NCBI RefSeq assembly: GCF_000145035.1
Contig: NC_014387.1
Location: 938,276-1,002,275, forward strand
Direction of reading: 5' to 3'
Length of the DNA: 64,000 nt
Source: Butyrivibrio proteoclasticus B316
GTDB taxonomy: Bacteria; Bacillota; Clostridia; Lachnospirales; Lachnospiraceae
Part shown: piece after piece, positions 25,063-34,670 of the stretch
Layout: the number at the start of each line of letters is the position of its first letter
How positions within the stretch are numbered: position 1 is the first letter of the stretch
Program-made: the position numbers and the translations under genes
The notes under the pieces: generated by a model
The model's database searches: none
The model's input: the letters and a program-made list of their open reading frames with translations, nothing else
Told to the model about the DNA's origin: nothing

Positions 25063-25593
25063 ATGAAATATTTTCTTTTATATATTAAGCAAACATTGCG
25101 GTTTGTACTAAAGCCCTTGTCTTTCGTGCCCGCAATCATAATGATGTGTCTCATATTTTCTTTTTCCGGACAGGATGCAGACACTTCATCAGAGTTGAGT
25201 TTTCAGGTTGGAATCAAAGTCTTTTCGGTAGCAAACGAGACCTTCGATAAGGGCTGGAGCAGCCAAAAGATTGAGCAGCTCTCAGAAGCCTCACAATATT
25301 ACATCAGGAAAACAGCGCATTTTACAGAGTATTTGATCCTTGCCATCACAGTGGCATTTCCTCTTTATGTCTTTGGAATAAGAGGGCTGTGGCTTGTGAT
25401 CCTGGCGGGGAGCTTTTGCATAGCTTTTGCGGGACTTGATGAGTACCACCAGTCCTTTGTGGCAGGGCGAAGCCCACAGAAAAAAGATGTGCTGATCGAC
25501 AGCTGCGGAGTTATCGTCGGAGTTATCATGACAAGAATTATCGGCTGGACAGGCAGGATGACTGTGTTCAGACCGCTTGCGAACAGGTCATGA
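25063..25593 (+). CDS. VanZ-like membrane protein
   Basis: A 176-aa VanZ-family membrane protein with about four hydrophobic helices. Family hallmarks are FSFSGQDADTSSE after the first helix, YYIRKTAHFTEYLILA, and DEYHQSFVAGRSPQKKDVLID before the last helix. Members are named after a teicoplanin-resistance gene, but their biochemical role is unclear and resistance should not be assumed. No strong ribosome-binding site precedes the ATG. Confidence 0.88.
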   Translation: MKYFLLYIKQTLRFVLKPLSFVPAIIMMCLIFSFSGQDADTSSELSFQVGIKVFSVANETFDKGWSSQKIEQLSEASQYYIRKTAHFTEYLILAITVAFPLYVFGIRGLWLVILAGSFCIAFAGLDEYHQSFVAGRSPQKKDVLIDSCGVIVGVIMTRIIGWTGRMTVFRPLANRS

Positions 25594-25653
25594 CGATGAT
25601 TCGAAATATTTCAATCCAGACAGGTTGTTTTGATCATTCAGTTCATTTCGGAA

Positions 25654-27333
25654 TTATGAATTCTGATTGGTCCTTCGGTCAATTCCGGCTTCTTTATAGA
25701 ATAATGCTTTGTCTTCATACATTCTTTTATCAGCGATCTTAGAAAGATCATTAATAGAACAGTCAGGATTTTCCCAGACGGCAGCACTTCCAACGGCGAC
25801 AGTGATGCCGTCTATATATTTGCCCTTCCATTTTCCGAGCATTATTTTCATATTTCTGATCCTGGTTTCAACCTCAGCTTTTCCCGCAATTATCAAAATA
25901 GCAAATTCATCGCCGCCCATTCTGCTGATTGTGGTAGTGGGTGAAGAAGAAAAAGCGTTTTTAATGCACTGAGCAGTGCCAACTAAAAGCTCATCCCCGG
26001 CATCGTGGCCAATGTTGTCATTGACGAATTTGAGCTTGTTGACATCAATCGCAATATAAGTCAGGTTGTGGGGAAGCTTATTCTTTTCATAATCATCTAT
26101 CATTGTATAGAAATGGCGCCTGTTTCCAAGCCTTGTGAGTTCATCGGTAAATGCAAAGATCTTGGCCTGCATGAACTCTTTTTCCTCTCTGACGTTGAGA
26201 CCTATTCTCCTGTAGACAAGCCCTACCTGGACCATGATATAGATCATCAGATCGATTATGATAAAAAATGTATAGTTATTATCTACGTTGACTATGTACT
26301 TAAACAGGGCGTAGCAGGCAATCATGATGAAAAGGCCGTTTGCGAGGGCAATGCCTGTTCTTGCGTTGAGCTGCTGTTCTTTTTTGATACTGGAAAAAGA
26401 GTAGTAGGCAACCATGAACATAGCGATAACATCAAGAACGTGTGCGACATAGATGAGCCATCCCCACTGAATATAGCCAATAACAGCAAGCAGACAGGAT
26501 ATGAGGATAATAACTATCATAAATATATCTATGGCGTTATCGACAGGATCAGTCCTGAGATAAATAGTTCGTGAAATGCTATAGAACAGAAGGGGCATCA
26601 GGAGAAAAGAAATAATTGTGAGCACGGAAAAGCCTGTCATAAAGCCAAACAGGATAAATGGAAGCCTGGTTTCGTTTATGATCCACTGGGCAGATATGAT
26701 AGAGAACCAGCCTGCGTAAAAGAGTGCCTCAAAGGAAAGCTTTCTGATAAGATGAGCTCTTTTTAATATAAAGAAGGCAGAAACAATTACTTCAAAAACG
26801 CCGGTGACTGTAAAGAGAACGAAAATAACTGCAGAAAGAGCATTACTCTTAAGCTGCATGATCCCATAGCCTGAACGTGTTGTGATAAAGCCCTCGGACA
26901 GCTCTGAGCCATAGAGGGCCTTTTGCATCTCGAGGTGAATTGAGATGGTTGACCCGGAGTAGTCCTCTGAAAGAGGGACCCAGATTTCTTTTTTACCAAC
27001 ATTTGTCTCCTTGCCAAATAACTTGTTTGGGCGGTCCTCAAGGATTTCTTTTCCGTCAATGGATACGATAAAGTGCTCGTAGTAGCAGCGCAGAACCAGG
27101 ATCTGATCGCCGTAGACTTTGGGCAGAGTGTTCTCTATGGTGAATTCTTCATGGTTACTATAGGGAAAAGTGATGAGCTTGCCGTTAACTGTCCAATAAT
27201 CATCAAAACGGGAAGCGTTTTCGCGATAGTAGCTGTTGGTTTCGTTGGAATAACAAAAGCCAAGCCCTATAAATAATAGTATGACAAGAGTATAAGTGAA
27301 TCCGATGATCCGGCGCATTAGTCCATAATTCAT
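25654..27333 (-). CDS. Membrane-bound diguanylate cyclase (GGDEF)
   Basis: A 559-aa protein likely to make cyclic di-GMP from GTP. One N-terminal helix precedes an extracytoplasmic domain of about 150 residues that looks beta-rich, followed by seven or so membrane helices, a layout like the 7TMR-DISM receptors. The C-terminal ~165 residues form a GGDEF domain with the intact active-site loop SRMGGDEFAIL and the substrate region TDELTRLGNRRHF. No RxxD inhibitory site lies just upstream of GGDEF. GAGG six bases before the ATG at 27333 sets the start. The ligand is unknown; fused DISM-type domains often bind carbohydrates. Confidence 0.9.
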   Translation of the reverse strand: MNYGLMRRIIGFTYTLVILLFIGLGFCYSNETNSYYRENASRFDDYWTVNGKLITFPYSNHEEFTIENTLPKVYGDQILVLRCYYEHFIVSIDGKEILEDRPNKLFGKETNVGKKEIWVPLSEDYSGSTISIHLEMQKALYGSELSEGFITTRSGYGIMQLKSNALSAVIFVLFTVTGVFEVIVSAFFILKRAHLIRKLSFEALFYAGWFSIISAQWIINETRLPFILFGFMTGFSVLTIISFLLMPLLFYSISRTIYLRTDPVDNAIDIFMIVIILISCLLAVIGYIQWGWLIYVAHVLDVIAMFMVAYYSFSSIKKEQQLNARTGIALANGLFIMIACYALFKYIVNVDNNYTFFIIIDLMIYIMVQVGLVYRRIGLNVREEKEFMQAKIFAFTDELTRLGNRRHFYTMIDDYEKNKLPHNLTYIAIDVNKLKFVNDNIGHDAGDELLVGTAQCIKNAFSSSPTTTISRMGGDEFAILIIAGKAEVETRIRNMKIMLGKWKGKYIDGITVAVGSAAVWENPDCSINDLSKIADKRMYEDKALFYKEAGIDRRTNQNS

Positions 27334-27478
27334 GAGATACCTCGCAACTACTTGAAAAGACAATTGACTTACAGTAAAATTATAATTCCGAAGAAATATT
27401 TTTTGTTAAAAAGTCGCGAAAAATAATACAAAATTGAGAATATTTAATTTATATTTAATAGTTTGCTATAAAAATATG

Positions 27479-27508
27479 TTGACATTGTTATCACGATTGT
27501 GATATTGT
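27479..27508 (+). promoter_or_regulatory. Promoter of the infC-rpmI-rplT operon
   Basis: TTGACA (27479-27484) is followed after 18 bases by TATTGT (27503-27508). It lies about 180 bases upstream of the infC start, leaving a long leader RNA. Confidence 0.6.
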
Positions 27509-27534
27509 ATTACAGTATTTGAAAACCAAGCAGA

Positions 27535-27656
27535 GTATCCACTCTCACCCTGCGGCCTAGCTAGCAGGCGTTAATATCTTTTAGATACAGCCTTTTGGGT
27601 TTGTACTTTTATGATTATTCAGTGGATACATTGCGAGTGTATCCACTTTTTTATTT
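27535..27656 (+). promoter_or_regulatory. infC leader with terminator/antiterminator (L20-type attenuator)
   Basis: A strong terminator has arms agtggataca (27621-27630) and tgtatccact (27638-27647) plus a T-run. The sequence gtatccact at 27535-27543 is a second perfect partner for the first terminator arm, so an antiterminator can form. Together with a GC-rich segment at about 27550-27570 this matches the logic of L20 leaders, in which ribosomal protein L20 represses its own operon by premature termination. Confidence 0.8.
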
Positions 27657-27684
27657 TTCTTTTATTGTTTGGAGGTATAAGGCC

Positions 27685-28194
27685 ATTAGCGAATTATTTA
27701 TTAACGATCAGATCAGAGCTAAAGAGGTAAGGGTTATCGGTATCGAGGGAGAACAGCTTGGAGTAATGTCAATCCAGGATGCCAGGAAGATTGCTGATGA
27801 TGAGGGTGTTGATCTTGTTATGATCGCTCCTACAGCTAAACCACCTGTTTGCAGAGTTGTTGATTATGGAAAGTTCAAGTATGAGCAGCTTCGCAAAGAG
27901 AAGGAAGCCAAGAAGAAGCAGAAGACTGTAGAAATTAAGGAAATCAGACTTTCACCTAACATTGATACCAACGATCTGAATACTAAGGTTAATGCAGCTA
28001 AGAAGTTCCTTGAGAAAGGAAACAGAGTTAAGATCACACTTCGTTTCCGCGGACGTGAGATGGCTCATATGGGGGCAAGCGTACATATTCTTACAGATTT
28101 TGCAGAGGCACTTTCTGATGTCGCTGTAATTGAGAAGCAGCCCAAGGTTGAGGGACGTAGCATGACAATGTTCCTTACCGAGAAGAAGAACTGA
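27685..28194 (+). CDS. infC: Translation initiation factor IF-3
   Basis: A 169-aa initiation factor that keeps 30S subunits free and checks start codon choice. The protein starts ISELFINDQIRAKEVRVIG and contains family blocks DLVMIAPTAKPPVCRVVDYG and VEIKEIRLSPNIDTNDL. No ATG, GTG or TTG lies at the conserved N terminus. GGAGG at 27671-27675 is nine bases before an ATT at 27685, and this ATT is the probable start, as in E. coli infC. IF-3 discriminates against AUU, which gives autoregulation. The longer frame to 27595 would run through the terminator hairpin and is rejected. First gene of the operon with rpmI and rplT. Confidence 0.93.
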   Translation: MSELFINDQIRAKEVRVIGIEGEQLGVMSIQDARKIADDEGVDLVMIAPTAKPPVCRVVDYGKFKYEQLRKEKEAKKKQKTVEIKEIRLSPNIDTNDLNTKVNAAKKFLEKGNRVKITLRFRGREMAHMGASVHILTDFAEALSDVAVIEKQPKVEGRSMTMFLTEKKN

Positions 28195-28350
28195 TTTTTC
28201 ACCAATTTATTTGGTTGGAAATATATATGATATTGGTCATTACAGGCAGTTGCCTGAAGGTAGACCTATGGTGATTGTGAGAGCATAGCGGATCAATCGG
28301 ATATCATATAGATATTATTATTTTAAGAGATATACAGGAGGATTTTAGTT

Positions 28351-28551
28351 ATGCAGCAAAAGATGAAGACAAAGAGAGCTGCTGCCAAGAGATTCAAGGT
28401 TACAGGCACAGGCAAGCTCATGAGAAACAAAGCGTATAAGCGCCACATCTTAACAAAGAAGTCCACAAAGAGAAAGAGAAATCTTAGACATGCTGGACTC
28501 GTTGACGCTACAAATGTAAAGGCAATGAAGAGCATTCTTCCTTACGCTTGA
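28351..28551 (+). CDS. rpmI: 50S ribosomal protein L35
   Basis: A 66-aa basic ribosomal protein with the L35 pattern [19 protein letters not shown] and [20 protein letters not shown] lies about ten bases before the ATG. It sits between infC and rplT, the conserved order in Firmicutes. Confidence 0.97.
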   Translation: MQQKMKTKRAAAKRFKVTGTGKLMRNKAYKRHILTKKSTKRKRNLRHAGLVDATNVKAMKSILPYA

Positions 28552-28613
28552 TCATTTTGCGTTAAGTTTTCGGTAGTACCAGTAGTATTTGATTATTTTA
28601 GGAGGATTTTACA

Positions 28614-28970
28614 ATGGCAAGAGTTAAAGGCGCATTAAATGCCAAGAAGAAGCACAATAGAGTATTAAAGCTTGCAAAGGGCTATAGAGGAGCAAGATCT
28701 AAGCAGTATAGAGTTGCTAAGCAGTCAGTTATGAGAGCACTTACATCAGCATTTGCTGGACGTAAGCAGAAGAAGAGAGATATGAGATCTCTTTGGATCA
28801 CACGTATCAACGCTGCAGCTAGAATCAATGGTCTTTCATACAGCAACATGATGCATGGTCTTAAGCTTGCAGGCGTAGACATCAACAGAAAGATGCTTGC
28901 TGAGCTTGCAGTTAACGATCCAGACGGATTCAAGACACTTGCAGAGCTTGCAAAAGAGAAGATTGCTTAA
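28614..28970 (+). CDS. rplT: 50S ribosomal protein L20
   Basis: A 118-aa ribosomal protein needed for early 50S assembly. Typical blocks are [35 protein letters not shown] and [23 protein letters not shown] lies about eight bases before the ATG. In Bacillus it represses this operon by binding the leader, and the attenuator upstream of infC fits the same control here. Confidence 0.98.
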   Translation: MARVKGALNAKKKHNRVLKLAKGYRGARSKQYRVAKQSVMRALTSAFAGRKQKKRDMRSLWITRINAAARINGLSYSNMMHGLKLAGVDINRKMLAELAVNDPDGFKTLAELAKEKIA

Positions 28971-28990
28971 TAGATTTATCTTAAATATAA

Positions 28991-29025
28991 AAAGTTTCCG
29001 GAATGATAGTTATTCTGGAAACTTT
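28991..29025 (+). terminator. Terminator of the infC operon
   Basis: A long 14-bp stem aaagtttccggaat/attctggaaacttt with a gatagtt loop lies about 20 bases after rplT. Confidence 0.85.
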
Positions 29026-29059
29026 TATTGTATTAATAGTTTTTATAGGATAAAATGTA

Positions 29060-29089
29060 GGAGTATCGAGGATTTGATACTCCTTTTTT
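29060..29089 (+). terminator. Second terminator before pepD
   Basis: The perfect 8-bp stem ggagtatc/gatactcc is followed by six T. It lies 65 bases before pepD, so it could be a backup terminator or a leader attenuator. Confidence 0.75.
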
Positions 29090-29154
29090 CATAATGATAC
29101 AAAATCCGATTTGGATATTTGGATAAAAATGCTTTAGTGCATGGAGGTACTTAT

Positions 29155-30600
29155 ATGTCAGTTTTAGATAATTTACAGCCTGGAGTAGTATTCCATTTTT
29201 TTGAGGAGCTTTGCAATATTCCACATGGTTCAGGTAATTTGCAGAAGATAAGCGACTATCTTGTTTCTTTTGCCAAGGAGAGAGGCTATGAGGTAGAGCA
29301 GGATAAAGAGCTCAACGTTATTATCAAGGCTCCGGGAACAGCAGGATATGAGGACAAAGAGCCGGTTATCATTCAGGGACATATGGATATGGTTGCAGTT
29401 AAGGAAGATAGCTGCGACATCGATATGAAGACAGATGGCCTTAGAGTGACAACAGATGGTGAGTATGTATGGGCAGAGGGAACAAGCCTTGGCGGTGATG
29501 ATGGTATCGCGGTAGCTTATTGTCTTGCGATTCTTGATTCCAAGGATATTCCTCATCCACCACTTGAGGTAGTTATCACAACTAATGAAGAAACTGGTAT
29601 GTTCGGAGCTGCAGCAATTGATCTTTCCGGCCTCAAGGGTAAGAGAATGATCAATATTGATAATGAAGAGGAAGGCGTATTCATTACCAGCTGTGCAGGA
29701 GGAGCAAGAGTTTATTCAAAGCTCTCTATGGAACAGGAAAATGCTGATGGCACTAAGTGCACAGTAGCTGTATCAGGCCTTTTGGGCGGACATTCAGGCG
29801 AGATGATAAAGTGCGGCAGAGGAAATGGCAACCACATTGCAGGAAGAATTCTGTATAGATTGTCCAAAGAGATGAGTGTTAAGCTTATCAGCATTGACGG
29901 TGGTGTTGCAGACAATGCAATTCCTTCAAATGCTACACTTAGATTTGTAGTTGATAATGGGGATGTCGACAAGGCGCAGACTATTGTAAAGGCTGTTCTT
30001 GAGGAAGTTAAGGGCGAGCTTGAAGCCAAAGATGAAGGAGTAGATATTTCTTTTGCCACAGAGGGAGCTTCTAATGTTCTGGCATTTAACTGCAAGGATA
30101 CTGAGGCAGTAGCTAAGATGATCACAATCATGCCTGATGGAGTTCAGGCTATGAGCGCTATGGTAGCAGGTCTTGTTGAGACTTCACTTAACCTTGGTAT
30201 TGTTAAGACTGAAGGAAAGGTTGTTACACTTGAACAGTCAGTTCGTAGCAGCGTTGAATCTTCCAAGAAGGTTCTGATCGACAAGCTTCTTACAATTGGC
30301 GAGATGTTCGGAGCAGAGGTTACAGTAAGCGGTGAGTATCCTGGATGGAAATTCAGACAGCATTCAGGACTTCGTGACCATATGGTAAGAGTATATCAGG
30401 ATATGTATGGCAAGGCTCCACAGGTTCAGGCTATTCATGCAGGCCTTGAGTGCGGAATTCTCAGCGAGAAGATTGATGATCTTGACTGTATTTCAATCGG
30501 ACCTGATATGAAGGATATTCACTCAACGGGTGAGAAGCTTTCAGTTAAGTCAACAGCCAATGTATGGGCATATCTTGTTGAAGTATTAAAGCAGTTCTGA
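29155..30600 (+). CDS. pepD: Aminoacyl-histidine dipeptidase (M20 family)
   Basis: A 481-aa zinc dipeptidase of the PepD group that cleaves Xaa-His and similar dipeptides. Metal-site motifs are IIQGHMDMVAV with the ligand His and catalytic Asp, TSLGGDDGIAVAY, and VVITTNEETGMFGA with the general base Glu; a late HSTGEKL carries the final His. GGAGG lies seven bases before the ATG at 29155. It stands alone behind a terminator. Confidence 0.95.
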   Translation: MSVLDNLQPGVVFHFFEELCNIPHGSGNLQKISDYLVSFAKERGYEVEQDKELNVIIKAPGTAGYEDKEPVIIQGHMDMVAVKEDSCDIDMKTDGLRVTTDGEYVWAEGTSLGGDDGIAVAYCLAILDSKDIPHPPLEVVITTNEETGMFGAAAIDLSGLKGKRMINIDNEEEGVFITSCAGGARVYSKLSMEQENADGTKCTVAVSGLLGGHSGEMIKCGRGNGNHIAGRILYRLSKEMSVKLISIDGGVADNAIPSNATLRFVVDNGDVDKAQTIVKAVLEEVKGELEAKDEGVDISFATEGASNVLAFNCKDTEAVAKMITIMPDGVQAMSAMVAGLVETSLNLGIVKTEGKVVTLEQSVRSSVESSKKVLIDKLLTIGEMFGAEVTVSGEYPGWKFRQHSGLRDHMVRVYQDMYGKAPQVQAIHAGLECGILSEKIDDLDCISIGPDMKDIHSTGEKLSVKSTANVWAYLVEVLKQF

Positions 30601-30659
30601 TAAAGAGTGGGAAAAGAGTTATTTTGATGTGATGGGGTTAACATTTTAAGGAGGGCTAC

Positions 30660-31220
30660 ATGGAAGAGACAAGACAACAGATCATGGATGCGGTTATTGA
30701 CCAGTTCAATGAGAAGGGTATGAAGTTCACTATGGATGATATTTCCAGGGAACTTCACATCAGTAAGAAAACTATTTACAAGGAGTTTGATGATAAAGAC
30801 GAACTGTTTTTTGCAACAGTTGATTACGGTTTTTCTGCCATCAAGAAGAAGGAGGCAGAAATCATAGCGGATGAATCACTGAATCTTGTAGATAAGATTT
30901 CAAGGCTGATCGTGTGCCTTCCTGACAATTACAAGAATATTGATTTTAGAAGAGTTTATCAGCTCAAAGACAAATATCCCAAGGTATACATGAAGGTTGC
31001 CGAAAGGGTTGAGAGTGACTGGGGTGAAACTGAAAAGCTCCTTAATCAGGCTATGGATCAGGGACTTATAAAAAGAGTTCCTATTCAGCTCATCAAGCTT
31101 ATGGTTGAGGGAGCTATCGAGAAGTTCTTAAGTTCAGAGGAATTGTCTCATACAGAATTTAGCTACGAAGAGTCGCTGAACATGATGATAGATGTCATCA
31201 TGAACGGAATTAAGGCTTGA
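30660..31220 (+). CDS. TetR-family transcriptional regulator
   Basis: A 186-aa TetR-type repressor with the helix-turn-helix at about residues 25-50 (FTMDDISRELHISKKTIYKE). The C-terminal domain is helical and divergent, so its ligand cannot be told. AAGGAGGG lies four bases before the ATG. It precedes the alpha-galactosidase gene on the same strand by about 100 bases, but linkage in control is not shown. Confidence 0.9.
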   Translation: MEETRQQIMDAVIDQFNEKGMKFTMDDISRELHISKKTIYKEFDDKDELFFATVDYGFSAIKKKEAEIIADESLNLVDKISRLIVCLPDNYKNIDFRRVYQLKDKYPKVYMKVAERVESDWGETEKLLNQAMDQGLIKRVPIQLIKLMVEGAIEKFLSSEELSHTEFSYEESLNMMIDVIMNGIKA

Positions 31221-31318
31221 GTTACAGAGATAGCTATTATGTATTAGTGTAATTGCCTGAGCCATAAGATTTTTTTATGGGAATAGATATAACAGATATA
31301 GTTTTGGAGGGTAACGAA

Positions 31319-33760
31319 TTGATTTACGCAGATGGAAACATCTTTTTGCTGCAGACAGCACATACATCTTACTTGTTCAGGAGGACTGCGTCAGGGCATC
31401 TTGAACACATTCACTATGGAAAATCCATTATTTCTGAGGATAAATATCAGAAAGCTGTAGAGGCAGGCGACCTTGAACAGGCCTTTAAGGATGGCAAGAA
31501 TGGTCTTATGAGTATTGCTGATGCAATTGGACCTAAGCATTACCATGGCGGCGGAAATATGAATGTGTATTCCGATGACCATAAGGATACTTTTCTGGAG
31601 ATGCTGGGCCTAGAAATGTCATCTTTTGGCAAGGGAGATATTAGAGAGCCGTTTGTGGAGCTGACTTATGCTGATGGCAATACTACAGTGGATTTCCAGT
31701 ATTACAGCATGAAGGTCACAGATGGCAAGAAGGCGCTTAGGACACTTCCGTCATCCTATGATGACACGGATGTTTCCGGTGACAATAGTGCTGTCAAAAA
31801 GGATAAAACTCAGCAGCTTATTATCGTTCTCAAGGATCCAGGATATGGGACTAGCCTTGAAATGATCTATTCTGTATTTCCTGACAGTGATGTCATTACA
31901 AGAAGTGCAGTGCTTCATAATGACAGCGATAAGGAGGTTAGGATCGAGAGGCTTCTTAGTACTCAGATTGACTTTGATACTCGTGCACTTAAATTCACTT
32001 CTTTCCACGGCAGGTGGGCTGATGAAATGGGAATTCATACAAGTCTGTGCACCGGTGGCAAGGTTGTGTGTGAAGAACTTGCGGCAGGCGAGTCAGGATC
32101 AAGGTCTAACCCGCTTGTTATCGTGAGTGAACCAGATGCAGATGAGGAGCACGGCGGATGTATAGGCTTTAATCTTGTATACAGTGGCAATCACTATGAA
32201 GCTCTTTCTTCTAATGCCAAGAATATGAGCAGATTCGTATGTGGTATTCAGCCGGTAGGCTTTAACTGGCTTCTTGCACCGGGAGAGGCCTTTGAGGCTC
32301 CTGAAGCTGTTATGGCTTATTCTGACAAGGGCTTTAACGGCATGAGTCTTAGAATGCAGGATTTTGTAAGACGCCATATTGTAAGAGGCTCCTGGAGAGA
32401 CAAGGAGAGACCTATCCTTATCAACAGCTGGGAAGCGTCATACTTTAACATTACACAGAATTCTCTTTTATCCCTTGCAAAAGAGGCAAAGAAGTGCGGT
32501 ATTGAGCTCTTTGTAATGGATGATGGCTGGTTTGGCAAGCGTAATGATGATACTTCATCACTTGGCGACTGGTATGAAAATAAGAAAAAGCTTCCGGGTG
32601 GGATCAAGGAGCTTGCTGATAGAATAAATGAGCTTGGTCTCATGTTTGGTATATGGGTTGAGCCTGAGATGGTCAATGAGGATAGTGATCTGTACAGGGC
32701 GCACCCTGACTGGGCTGTAGCTGTTCCGGGAAAACCACATTCCAAAGGCCGTAATCAGATGAACCTTGATCTGTCCAGGACAGAAGTTCAGGACTATGTC
32801 ATTGACGCCATGAAGAAGGTCTTTTCCGCAGGCAATGTGTCCTATGTCAAATGGGATATGAACAGAATCTTCTCAGACAGATTCTCTACAAGTCTTCCTG
32901 CTGACAGACAGGGCGAGTTTCAGCATAGATATTATATTGGCCTGTACCGTATTATGAAGGAGCTGACAGAGAGCTTTCCTGAGATATTGTTTGAGGGATG
33001 CTCTGCAGGCGGCAACAGATTTGACCTTGGCATTCTGTGCTATTTCCCACAGATATGGGGAAGCGATGATACTGATGCTTTCTGCAGACTTGATATTCAG
33101 AGAGGCTATAGCTATGGATATCCTGCAAACACAATTGGCGCGCATGTTTCAGCATGCCCTAACCATCAGACTCTTAACACAGTGCCTCTTGAGACAAGAT
33201 TTGAGATAGCTTGTCCGGGATGCTTTGGTTATGAGCTTAATCTGTGCGAAATGTCAGAATCAGATAAGAAGATTGTTACCTCTCAGGTTGAGTTCTACAA
33301 GAAGTGGAGAGAAGTATTCCAGTTTGGCGACTATTACAGACTTCCAGACTATGGATATATGATCGTTACGAGGGACCAGAAGAAGGCTGTAGGCTTTGTT
33401 GTTGAAAAGGGCAGCAGACCTAATAATGACTATCGAAAGCTTAAGTGTGTCGGCCTTGATGACGATAAGCTTTATAATATCGTAAACCGCGTGGTTCCGC
33501 TTAATCTCAAGGATTTTGGAAGCCTTGTCAATGCTATAGCACCTGTTCATGTTAAACAGGATGGAATCATCCACAATATTATGGATAAGGTTGTTCACAT
33601 GAACGGCGAGGAACAGAAAGCAGTAGCAACAGGAGCTGCGCTCAACAGCCATGGCTTTGCTCTTAATGCAAACTTTGCAGGAACCGGATATAATCAGGAT
33701 ACTCGTATCATGAGAACCGGTGATTCAAGGTTATATACATTTGAAGAAGTCGCTGAATAA
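31319..33760 (+). CDS. GH36 alpha-galactosidase
   Basis: An ~813-aa cytoplasmic alpha-galactosidase for raffinose-type or galactomannan oligosaccharides. Family features are the N-terminal beta-supersandwich start (LLQTAHTSYLFRR), FVMDDGWFGKR, the nucleophile Asp in VKWDMNR and the acid/base Asp in WGSDDTDA, with EGCSAGGNRFDLGI between. An ATG at 31277 extends the frame, but it lacks a ribosome-binding site; GGAGG eight bases before a TTG at 31319 is much better and gives the usual GH36 N terminus. No signal peptide is present. Galactoside uptake genes are not in the window. Confidence 0.94.
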   Translation: MIYADGNIFLLQTAHTSYLFRRTASGHLEHIHYGKSIISEDKYQKAVEAGDLEQAFKDGKNGLMSIADAIGPKHYHGGGNMNVYSDDHKDTFLEMLGLEMSSFGKGDIREPFVELTYADGNTTVDFQYYSMKVTDGKKALRTLPSSYDDTDVSGDNSAVKKDKTQQLIIVLKDPGYGTSLEMIYSVFPDSDVITRSAVLHNDSDKEVRIERLLSTQIDFDTRALKFTSFHGRWADEMGIHTSLCTGGKVVCEELAAGESGSRSNPLVIVSEPDADEEHGGCIGFNLVYSGNHYEALSSNAKNMSRFVCGIQPVGFNWLLAPGEAFEAPEAVMAYSDKGFNGMSLRMQDFVRRHIVRGSWRDKERPILINSWEASYFNITQNSLLSLAKEAKKCGIELFVMDDGWFGKRNDDTSSLGDWYENKKKLPGGIKELADRINELGLMFGIWVEPEMVNEDSDLYRAHPDWAVAVPGKPHSKGRNQMNLDLSRTEVQDYVIDAMKKVFSAGNVSYVKWDMNRIFSDRFSTSLPADRQGEFQHRYYIGLYRIMKELTESFPEILFEGCSAGGNRFDLGILCYFPQIWGSDDTDAFCRLDIQRGYSYGYPANTIGAHVSACPNHQTLNTVPLETRFEIACPGCFGYELNLCEMSESDKKIVTSQVEFYKKWREVFQFGDYYRLPDYGYMIVTRDQKKAVGFVVEKGSRPNNDYRKLKCVGLDDDKLYNIVNRVVPLNLKDFGSLVNAIAPVHVKQDGIIHNIMDKVVHMNGEEQKAVATGAALNSHGFALNANFAGTGYNQDTRIMRTGDSRLYTFEEVAE

Positions 33761-33868
33761 TAATGTCTTGCATTAATGCTTTCTTGAGAGTAGAATACAT
33801 TTTGTGCAATCTAATAATTGCAATTTTTGTAAGCTACTGTTTGTACTTTGATGTTTTGAGGTATGACC

Positions 33869-34159
33869 ATGGGATTTTTGAAAGATTTATTCTTTGGTAA
33901 TGATACAGAAAGTGAGGAATCGAACATGAGTGAAGAACTTAAGAATGAGGGAGCTCTCATTACTACAGATATGTTAGTAGGAGATATTATCAGTAAGCAT
34001 CCGCTTGCATCTCAGTTTCTGATGGAGTGTGGCATGGGATGCATCCATTGTCCTGCTTCTCAGATGGAGTCTCTTGCTGAGGCATGCGCTGTTCACGGAA
34101 TTGACGGCGATGAGATCGTAGATGCTCTTAATGACTACCTTCTTGAGCATAATGCTTAA
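33869..34159 (+). CDS. DUF1858-domain small protein
   Basis: A 96-aa protein whose last ~65 residues match DUF1858: ITTDMLVGDIISKHP, the Cys pair MGCIHCPASQMESL and HGIDGDEIVDALNDYL. The Cys-x-x-Cys is conserved in the family and may bind metal or be redox active; the function is unknown. GAGG precedes the ATG at 33869. An alternative ATG at 33926, also with GAGG upstream, would give only the domain (77 aa). Confidence 0.85.
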   Translation: MGFLKDLFFGNDTESEESNMSEELKNEGALITTDMLVGDIISKHPLASQFLMECGMGCIHCPASQMESLAEACAVHGIDGDEIVDALNDYLLEHNA

Positions 34160-34182
34160 TTTGATATAACCTTCTTTAAGAA

Positions 34183-34623
34183 TTAAAAAAAGGATCTGAT
34201 GATTGAAAAGAGGTTATCGTGAACATAGACCATGGGTTCATCTCCGGGAAACATGAAGATCATCCGGTAGATGTACACCAATATGGTAAGGACTCCGGTA
34301 AAAAGAAGAGGATAGTAGAGGCCTTTAAGGCTCTTTCCTCTGACGTACCTCGTCCAAAAAGCTGCTAGCAGAAATGCAAGCCATAACGGGTAAACAGGAT
34401 TGTAATGAAGTGCCTTAACAGGATGCAGTGTTACAAAAGCCCAAAAGGCTCTTGTGATGCCGCATCCCGGGCATGGATATCCGCAGATTAGGACAACAGG
34501 GCAGAAACGGTGGAACAAGAGATTAAGTATTCCCCACAGAACTGCTACTATGATGATAAATGTCGCGTTTCTGCGCAGATCTTTAATTATTCTACTAGTA
34601 ATAGTGTTAAGTGTATTTCTCAA
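34183..34623 (-). CDS. DUF2752 membrane protein
   Basis: A 146-aa protein with three or four membrane helices. It carries the family signature CGYPCPGCGITRAFWA followed by HPVKALHYNPVYPLW. Function unknown. It is convergent with the DUF1858 gene and ends 24 bases from it. Confidence 0.85.
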   Translation of the reverse strand: MRNTLNTITSRIIKDLRRNATFIIIVAVLWGILNLLFHRFCPVVLICGYPCPGCGITRAFWAFVTLHPVKALHYNPVYPLWLAFLLAAFWTRYVRGKSLKGLYYPLLFTGVLTILVYIYRMIFMFPGDEPMVYVHDNLFSIIRSFF

Positions 34624-34670
34624 AATCTTTATTACTCTTTCAAGTTACTATTATCATTATTATTCTTGAA

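Noticed and set aside
25063..25593. Glycopeptide-resistance gene
   Set aside because: VanZ-family proteins are widespread and mostly unrelated to resistance; no other van genes are present.
26005..26574. 189-codon plus-strand frame opposite the diguanylate cyclase
   Set aside because: It lies fully antisense to a conserved gene, with no ribosome-binding site or recognisable domain.
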